DNA from: DASQUP01 sp035641235
GTDB lineage: Bacteria > Actinomycetota > CADDZG01 > WHSQ01
Length of the DNA stretch: 9,713 bases
Assembly: GCA_035641235.1 (NCBI GenBank)
Contig: DASQUP010000231.1
Coordinates: 1 to 9,713 of the forward strand
Direction: 5' to 3'
This document shows, one piece after another, positions 5,423-9,713 of this stretch (its first letter is position 1; each line of letters starts with the position of its first letter). The notes under the pieces were generated by a model that saw only the letters and a list, made by a program, of their open reading frames with translations, searched no databases and had not been told where the DNA came from. The translations under genes and the position numbers were made by a program.

Positions 5423-6883
5423 TCAGGCGCGCCCTTCGATCCAGCGGATGAGTGTGCGTGTACCCGCGCCGGTGCCTCCCTTGGAGATCTCGTCGTAGTC
5501 CTTCTCGGACCGCGCGACGCCGGCGATGTCGAGGTGTGCCCATTGGACTCGATGCTGGATGAACGCTTTGAGGAAGAGTGCGGCGATGATGGCTCCCCCA
5601 TAGCGACTACCGACGTTTTTACAGTCGGCGATTTGGGACTCGATTTCGCTGCCGTATTCCTCTGCCAGCGGCATCGGCCAGAATCTCTCTCCGCAAGAGG
5701 AGGCAGCTTCGCGCAGTCCCGCCGAAAGTTCTTCGTTCGTCGAGAAAAGACCAGCGATTTTGTTCCCGAGCGCAACAGAGATGGAGCCGGTCAATGTAGC
5801 GATGTCCACGATCGCATCGGGGCGCTCTTCGGACGCCAGAGCCAGCGCGTCGCCGAGGATGAGGCGTCCCTCCGCATCCGTATTCAGGACTTCCGTTGTC
5901 CTCCCCCCGTAGTGTGTGATCACATCGCCGGGCCTCAATGATCTTCCGCCGGGCATGTTCTCGACCGCCGGCACGTAGGCATCCACCTCAACACGCGGCC
6001 CGAGTCGAGGGAGTGCGCTCATCGCGCCGATGACCGCAGCGCCGCCGGACATATCCGTTTTCATGTCCATCATGCTCTGCGATGCTTTTAACGAAAGGCC
6101 GCCTGAATCGAACGTCACGGCTTTGCCGACGATGGCCACTCGTTGATTCGCACCATCAGGCGCGTACTTGAGGCGAATGAGACGTGGGGGTTCGGCCGAA
6201 CCCCGGGCGACGCCCATGATTCCCCCGAAGCCTCGCTCCGCGAGCTCAGCCTCACCGAGTTCGGCAAACTCGAGCCCGGTGACATCGGCGATCTCACGGG
6301 AGCGCTCCGCGAGAACCCTGGGTGTTAGAGAAGCTGGAGGTTCGTTGATGAGATCGCGCGCGAGCGTCGTCGCCTCCGCCAGGGTTTGACCTTTGCGAAG
6401 TTCGTCCTCCGAACCCTCTATGAATGAGACCCGCTGAATCTTTGAGGGAGAGGGGTCGGACTTGTACTTGTTGAACCGGTATGAGCCGAGAAGGAAACCC
6501 TCGGCGGCTGCTTTGTCGGAGCCGTCCACTGCAGAGTGCAGAACGCATGCGATCTCGACCCGGTCTGCGAGCCGGCGCGCCGCTCCGGCGGCCGCCTTTC
6601 GCACATGACCGGATGTTGCGGATGATCTTTTACCGAGGCCGGCGACTGCTACGGAGCGAGCCGGAGCCATCCCGAAGGTCGGCAGCAAGAGGGTCGATCC
6701 CACGGGCGCCTTGAACGCCGCGTCCGCCATTGCCTCCTTGACCTGCTCCTCGGCGGCATCGTCGAGGCCTGGTATCGGTGACGCAAGAACGGCGCTCCCG
6801 TTCTCAGCGAAAGCACCCACGACGAGGGCGTCGCATGGCAGCTCCGGGTTTGTAGATGTCATCACTTCGGGCCCGCTCGCCAT
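5423..6883 (-). CDS. pepA: Leucyl aminopeptidase, peptidase family M17 (PepA)
   Basis: This 486-residue cytosolic enzyme should remove N-terminal amino acids from peptides with two metal ions. The N-terminal macro-like domain spans about 15-160, and the catalytic domain about 175-486. All known active-site residues of the family can be placed: Lys254 and Asp259 in VGKAVTFDSGG, Lys266 in SLK, Asp277 in KTDMSGG, and Asp336, Glu338 and Arg340 in NTDAEGR. Length agrees with the family (about 480-500). The start is the ATG at 6883; GGAGG (minus strand, 6888-6892) lies four bases upstream. Met8 is a less likely alternative. The gene leads an operon with two small downstream genes and is divergent from the GlpR-like gene. 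In other bacteria PepA also binds DNA in Xer recombination, but nothing here points to that role. Confidence 0.97.
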   Translation of the reverse strand: MASGPEVMTSTNPELPCDALVVGAFAENGSAVLASPIPGLDDAAEEQVKEAMADAAFKAPVGSTLLLPTFGMAPARSVAVAGLGKRSSATSGHVRKAAAGAARRLADRVEIACVLHSAVDGSDKAAAEGFLLGSYRFNKYKSDPSPSKIQRVSFIEGSEDELRKGQTLAEATTLARDLINEPPASLTPRVLAERSREIADVTGLEFAELGEAELAERGFGGIMGVARGSAEPPRLIRLKYAPDGANQRVAIVGKAVTFDSGGLSLKASQSMMDMKTDMSGGAAVIGAMSALPRLGPRVEVDAYVPAVENMPGGRSLRPGDVITHYGGRTTEVLNTDAEGRLILGDALALASEERPDAIVDIATLTGSISVALGNKIAGLFSTNEELSAGLREAASSCGERFWPMPLAEEYGSEIESQIADCKNVGSRYGGAIIAALFLKAFIQHRVQWAHLDIAGVARSEKDYDEISKGGTGAGTRTLIRWIEGRA

Positions 6884-7034
6884 GAATCCTCCCCAAACTC
6901 GCTTTGCGGAGGCCGTTGGGAACCTTAACGCCGGTCGCCGGGGGGCGCTGCGAGTGATTGTTTGGTTCCTGTGGAAATCCGACAGTTGTGCGCTTGTGCG
7001 GAGTAGCGTCCGTAATGACCTATCCGCCTAGAGC
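6884..7034. promoter_or_regulatory. Divergent promoter region between pepA and the GlpR-like gene
   Basis: This 151-bp gap separates two genes transcribed away from each other and must hold at least the pepA promoter. On the minus strand, TAAGGT (6922-6927) fits a -10 box and would give a leader of about 30 bases; no convincing -35 is seen. For the plus strand I find no reliable promoter. An in-frame TAG at 7029-7031 limits the possible start of the downstream gene. Confidence 0.35.
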
Positions 7035-7571
7035 TTGGGGAGAGTTCTGACGGTAGCGTTTTTTGCCGCGTTGGCCATCTTGTGGATGGCGATCCTCGTG
7101 CCAGCTATGCTGCGGGCTCGTGCAAACGGACCATTGTCTTCAGCAGAGCGGTTCCGCCGCAGGATGGACTTGTTAGCGCCCCCCTCACCGAGGGCGGGGC
7201 GCTGGGTTTGCGTCCTCGATTCGCCCGACCGAAAGGTGCGGTCGACAATGGTGCGCGCCCAAAAGCTCGCGAAATCGCGGCGTCGCCGGCGCCGGCTCCT
7301 CGCGTTCTTGCTGATGTGCGCCGTCGGTTCCGCCGTCTATGCGCTCGTCTCGGGTGGCGGCGCATGGGAGGCGCACGCCGGCATCGATGCGGCACTCGTT
7401 CTATACGTCGGGTTCCTCCTGGAGACTGGGCGGCGCAGGATTGAACGCAGCGCGAAGGTTCGGCCCATCGAACTGCAGAGACGGGGCAGCCGAGCTTCCG
7501 GCAGGAGAGCTGCGGCGGCCGAAGACTTCGGTTTCTACGAACCCATGGCTGCTGGAGACCGCCGGTCCTGA
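7035..7571 (+). CDS. Three-helix membrane protein resembling GlpR (gephyrin-like receptor)
   Basis: The 178-residue protein has a first helix at about 4-26 (LTVAFFAALAILWMAILVPA), a polar loop with LSSAERFRRRMDLL (34-47), a run of basic residues (78-87), helices at about 88-108 and 114-130, and a basic tail RRRIERSAK. Basic residues put the loop and tail in the cytoplasm. The order LWxxxLVPxxLR, S-x-x-x-RFRRR, arginine cluster, helix pair and RRR tail is what I recall for actinobacterial GlpR, the membrane partner of the MoeA-like Glp in Corynebacteriales; GlpR genes there are near galU-moeA. The resemblance is from memory, and homology is not proven. The start is unsure: TTG 7035 is the first possible codon after an in-frame stop at 7029-7031. 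GGGGAG at 7037-7042 would instead favour a start around 7047 (CTG), keeping the first helix. Confidence 0.6.
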   Translation: MGRVLTVAFFAALAILWMAILVPAMLRARANGPLSSAERFRRRMDLLAPPSPRAGRWVCVLDSPDRKVRSTMVRAQKLAKSRRRRRRLLAFLLMCAVGSAVYALVSGGGAWEAHAGIDAALVLYVGFLLETGRRRIERSAKVRPIELQRRGSRASGRRAAAAEDFGFYEPMAAGDRRS

Positions 7572-7590
7572 CCCTGCTGCGCGGTGGCCG

Positions 7591-7596
7591 TAGAGT
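7591..7596 (+). promoter_or_regulatory. Candidate -10 box of the translin-like gene
   Basis: TAGAGT lies eight bases before the ATG at 7605, and CTGACC at 7568-7573 is a weak -35 match at 17-bp spacing. No good Shine-Dalgarno sequence is seen before the ATG, so a leaderless message is plausible. Confidence 0.3.
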
Positions 7597-7604
7597 GACG
7601 CTCA

Positions 7605-8237
7605 ATGGATCTCACAGGATTATCAAAATCTCTTCGTCGGGAGTTTGACGACAAGACGGCGGCGCGCGAACGCGGCTTGGCCGGCTCTCGCACGGCTATT
7701 CGAGCTTGTGGGAATGCAATCCGTGCGATGCATAGGTACGAGATGGACGCCGCGAGGGATTTGTTGCGCGAAGCCCAGGAACATCTGGATGGAGCACGCA
7801 GCGCGCTCGCAGATCACAACGACATCTTGTACGCGGGATTCGTGCACGACGCCGAGAAGGAGTTTGCCGAGGCGCGCATCTTCTTGTCGCTCATAACAGA
7901 GGGGGATTTCCCAACGCCGGATTCGCTCGGCATTCCACCCTCTGCGTTTATCAAGGGGATGGCCGAATCGATCGGGGAGCTGCGCCGCCACATTCTCGAC
8001 CTTATGCGCCAGGGGCAGCTCGAGCGCGGCGAGCAGCTTCTCGGCGCGATGGACGACATGTACTACGTGCTCGTGTCGATGGACTATCCGGACGGAATAA
8101 CGTTCGGTCTGCGCCGCTTGACCGATGTGGCGCGCGGGATAATCGAGCGAACTCGCGGCGACTTCACGACGTCGGTGATCCAGAGCAACTTGCGCGCCGC
8201 GCTGCAACAGCACGCCGATCAGATCGAGGGCCTCTAG
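7605..8237 (+). CDS. Translin/TRAX-family nucleic-acid-binding protein
   Basis: The 210-residue, nearly all-helical protein follows the translin pattern over its full length: an N-terminal RERGLAGSRTAIRACGNAIR segment and an AMHRYE stretch, YAGFVHDAEKEFAEARIF (76-93), the hallmark GMAESIGELRRHILDL (118-133), MDDMYYVLVSMDYPDGI (149-165) and LRRLTDVARGIIERTRGD (169-186). Eukaryotic translin and TRAX form an octameric shell (C3PO) that binds single-stranded RNA/DNA, and TRAX subunits cut RNA with clustered acidic residues. Here Glu86 and Glu89, Glu125 in GELRR and Asp150/Asp151 are candidates for such a site, so a single protein could form a homo-octameric RNase, as described for an archaeal homologue. 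That activity is inferred. The family is widespread in eukaryotes and archaea, less so in bacteria. The start ATG 7605 follows the GlpR-like gene by 33 bp. Confidence 0.9.
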   Translation: MDLTGLSKSLRREFDDKTAARERGLAGSRTAIRACGNAIRAMHRYEMDAARDLLREAQEHLDGARSALADHNDILYAGFVHDAEKEFAEARIFLSLITEGDFPTPDSLGIPPSAFIKGMAESIGELRRHILDLMRQGQLERGEQLLGAMDDMYYVLVSMDYPDGITFGLRRLTDVARGIIERTRGDFTTSVIQSNLRAALQQHADQIEGL

Positions 8238-8251
8238 TCGGGGTTGATCGT

Positions 8252-8386
8252 TTTGTTGACAAGGAGGCTTCTCACAGGCCTCTGTGTCGCAAGGAACCCC
8301 GGGCGGCGTGTCCGGTGGGTTTGTTGCAACAACGAGGCCATTTCTCAGGGCGTCAGTGTTGCAAAGAATCCCCCGGCGGCGTCCGG
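8252..8386. repeat. Degenerate tandem repeat of about 70 bp before the tRNA gene
   Basis: The 167-bp gap between the translin gene and the tRNA gene consists mostly of two diverged direct copies. Copy 1 (about 8252-8315) and copy 2 (about 8320-8386) share, in the same order, TTTGTTG, GAGGC, TTCTCA, GTGTYGCAARGAAYCCC and GGCGGCG(TG)TCCGG. The gap has no open frame of note. It may be a duplicated upstream regulatory segment of the tRNA gene or a decayed short duplication. Confidence 0.55.
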
Positions 8387-8389
8387 CTT

Positions 8390-8395
8390 TAGGAT
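8390..8395 (+). promoter_or_regulatory. Candidate -10 box of tRNA-Ala
   Basis: TAGGAT fits TANNNT and ends nine bases before the mature tRNA 5' end, a usual distance for a tRNA promoter. No strong -35 is visible at 17-18 bp. Confidence 0.35.
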
Positions 8396-8404
8396 GGGCG
8401 CCTC

Positions 8405-8477
8405 GGGCCTGTAGCTCAGTTGGTAGAGCGCACCCCTCGCACGGGTGAGGTCAGGGGTTCGACTCCCCTCAGGTCCA
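8405..8477 (+). tRNA. tRNA-Ala (anticodon CGC)
   Basis: The 73-base cloverleaf folds completely: acceptor GGGCCTG/CAGGTCC, D arm GCTCAGTTGGTAGAGC, anticodon stem CACCC/GGGTG with loop CTCGCAC, variable loop AGGTC, and T arm AGGGG-TTCGACT-CCCCT, with discriminator A. The anticodon CGC reads the alanine codon GCG. The acceptor stem contains the G3-U70 wobble pair, the main identity mark of alanine tRNA. No CCA is encoded (the DNA continues ACAAG), so the tail must be added by an enzyme. The gene's 3' end lies four bases from the end of a convergent integrase pseudogene, so it probably served as an integration site. Confidence 0.97.
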
Positions 8478-8481
8478 CAAG

Positions 8482-9673
8482 CTAAAGGTGCTGCTCAGAA
8501 GCGATTTCGTGCTCGATCGAAGCGACGGGCCCGCGTGACCTGGTCACCAGAAAGTCACCACTTCCGCGCGACGCCAGAGCTTGTCTTCGGCGACGGTCGA
8601 GCGCGTCCACGAGCTCATTCTCGCGCTGCGCGAACAGATGCCCGTAGGTATCGAGGCTCGGACGGATATCCTCGTGCCCCATGCGGCGCTTGAGCTGGAG
8701 GGATCGGCGCCGTCGTCGATCATGAACGCGGCCGCGGTGTGCCGCAGGCAGTGGAAGGTCAAAGGCGCAAGCCCCGCCCTCTCCACCGCGGGGGTCCACA
8801 CTCTGTGCGGAAGTTGTCGTAGCGCAGAAAGCCTCCCTTGGGGGCGGGGAAGACCCACTCCGCGTCGGGATGGCTCTGTAGATGGGCGACGAGGATGTCG
8901 CGTAGGAACTCGGGCATGGATAGCGTCCGCCTTGCCGCTTTGGTCTTGCCGAGATCCACGACCCGGCAGCGCCCTCCGGAGCGCTCGATGGTGGATATCA
9001 CTCGCAACAACGCGGGGCGACCGTAGTCCAGTTGGAGATAGCGACGCCTCAAGCCGGCGATCTCGTGCCAGCGCAAGCCGAGGTAGGAGGCGGTATAGAT
9101 CAAGGCCCGGTAGCGGGATCGATCGCCCCGGCGAGTCCCTCCACCTCGGCGACGGGGGGACAGCGTCGCTCGTCGACGATCGCGGGCGGAAGGGAGATCC
9201 GCCGGCACGGGGTCGCCTGGATGATCCCGTCCTCCTCGGCCAAAGACATGATGGCGGCGAGCAGGTGGTACAGACCCCTGTCGGTGTTTGGGGCGAGGCC
9301 TCGATCCACGAGCGAGACGAAAAACGCCTGGACGTCGCCGCGACTCATGGCGAACAACGGCCTGTCGCCGAAGTAAGGAAGCAGATGGGCCCCGGAGCTC
9401 CGCTTCGTAGCGATCTCTGGTCCGCTGTCTGAGACATACCTTCTGCTCGATGTACGCCTCGGCCCACGCTCCAAAAGTGAAGCGAGAGGCGGCTGGATCT
9501 AGGTGGCCACGACGCGGCCGCAGCAGCCGGGCCCAGGCCTTGAAACTGCGTGCGTCAGCGAGGCGCTCGAAGCTGCGGGCTCGCTGACGGCCGGACATGT
9601 CTCGATATCGGACCTGATATCGACCGCCGGGAGTTTGCCAGATGGTTGGCTCGACTCTCATCCTTGTGTCCAC
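8482..9673 (-). pseudogene. Tyrosine-recombinase integrase broken by four frameshifts
   Basis: Joined across frames, this makes an integrase of about 397 residues, normal for the family: an arm-type DNA-binding N-terminus (IWQTPGGRYQVRYRDMSGRQ), a core-binding domain (HLLPYFGDRPLFAMSRGDVQ) and a catalytic domain. Catalytic residues are all recognisable: Arg in GLRWHEIAGLR (9071-9073), Lys in GKTKAARRTL, HCLRH (His 8751-8753, Arg 8742-8744), His in RMGHED (8674-8676) and Tyr in DTYGHL (8644-8646). The frame breaks at about 9390-9393 (extra base in a run of four C), 9115-9117 (missing base in GGG), 8802-8807 (missing base) and 8700-8702 (missing base in GGG). The start is GTG 9673 after AAGGAGG; ATG 9661 is an alternative. 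Between the breaks the protein is well preserved with no stop codon, so either decay is recent or the assembly has indel errors. Confidence 0.85.
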
Positions 9674-9677
9674 GTTG

Positions 9678-9684
9678 CCTCCTT
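9678..9684 (-). promoter_or_regulatory. Ribosome binding site of the integrase
   Basis: On the minus strand AAGGAGG lies four bases before the GTG at 9673 and favours that start over the TTG further upstream at 9709. The remaining 29 bases to the window end show no clear promoter. Confidence 0.6.
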
Positions 9685-9713
9685 CACTAGCAGCTCCGAT
9701 CCACCTCAATATC

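Larger units (their letters stand above)
8460..9713. mobile_element. Left end of an integrated element at tRNA-Ala, running out of the window
   Basis: A tyrosine integrase gene directly abuts the 3' end of an intact tRNA gene and points toward it, the standard layout of prophages and integrative elements that recombine in a tRNA 3' end. The attachment core would lie within the T arm and acceptor stem (about 8453-8477). The second copy, attR, is not found in the window, so the element's extent, cargo and type are unknown. The left border of this call is approximate. Confidence 0.6.

Noticed and set aside
5101..5775. 224-residue version of the small membrane protein starting inside pepA
   Set aside because: Its first half lies in another frame of the well-conserved pepA C-terminus. 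The GTG at 5421 just after the pepA stop, with a ribosome binding site, explains the gene better.
8256..8261. Perfect TTGACA as a -35 box for the tRNA gene
   Set aside because: No -10-like hexamer occurs 16-18 bp downstream, and the site is about 150 bp from the tRNA; it falls in repeat copy 1 and its counterpart in copy 2 is not conserved.
8581..9432. 283-residue plus-strand frame opposite the integrase
   Set aside because: It is a GC-rich shadow frame with no family features; the minus strand holds all recombinase motifs.
8478..9713. A second copy of the tRNA 3' end (attR) inside the window
   Set aside because: I looked for the T-arm and acceptor sequence downstream of the tRNA and saw no second copy before the window end.
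1..9713. CRISPR arrays, rRNA genes, toxin-antitoxin or defence genes
   Set aside because: No regularly spaced repeats, rRNA-like stretches or matching protein motifs were seen; any accessory cargo of the integrated element lies beyond the window.

Overview
The window looks like chromosomal DNA of a high-GC Gram-positive bacterium, most likely a member of Actinomycetota outside the well-studied genera. The reasons are the GC-rich composition, the galU-moeA-moaC operon that is typical of Actinobacteria, a GlpR-like membrane protein, a 50-residue DUF4177 protein of actinobacterial type, genes with TANNNT boxes just upstream of the start (possibly leaderless), and a tRNA gene without an encoded CCA. 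A translin-family protein is unusual for bacteria and suggests a deep branch. The lineage is inference.

Layout. 1-1314 (+): the 3' part of a membrane-anchored HAMP-coiled coil-GAF-GGDEF diguanylate cyclase. 1401-3993 (+): a tightly coupled operon galU - moeA/glp - moaC, with TGATG and ATGA overlaps, making UDP-glucose and molybdenum cofactor; the MoeA may also be the cell-division gephyrin-like protein Glp. 4007-4159 (-): a 50-aa DUF4177 protein convergent with moaC. 4160-4472: non-coding, dominated by an imperfect inverted repeat of about 240 bp. 4473-4826 (+): a DUF192 protein. 4832-4883: a long hairpin between convergent genes. 4891-6883 (-): an operon read leftward, pepA (leucyl aminopeptidase) - two-helix membrane protein - 66-aa hypothetical protein. 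7035-7571 (+): a three-helix membrane protein resembling GlpR. 7605-8237 (+): a translin-family nucleic-acid-binding protein. 8252-8386: a degenerate tandem repeat of about 70 bp. 8405-8477 (+): tRNA-Ala(CGC). 8482-9673 (-): a tyrosine integrase broken by four single-base frameshifts, ending 4 bp from the tRNA 3' end, which marks the left boundary of an integrated element extending past the window.

How the parts relate. Positions 1 to about 8477 read as a stable core chromosome (signalling, sugar nucleotide, Moco, peptidase, cell-division candidates, translin). The tRNA is the junction to accessory DNA. The points most worth attention are the possible Glp/GlpR pair on both sides of a 3.5-kb stretch, the bacterial translin, the 240-bp palindrome, and the integrase that keeps its catalytic residues across four reading-frame breaks.
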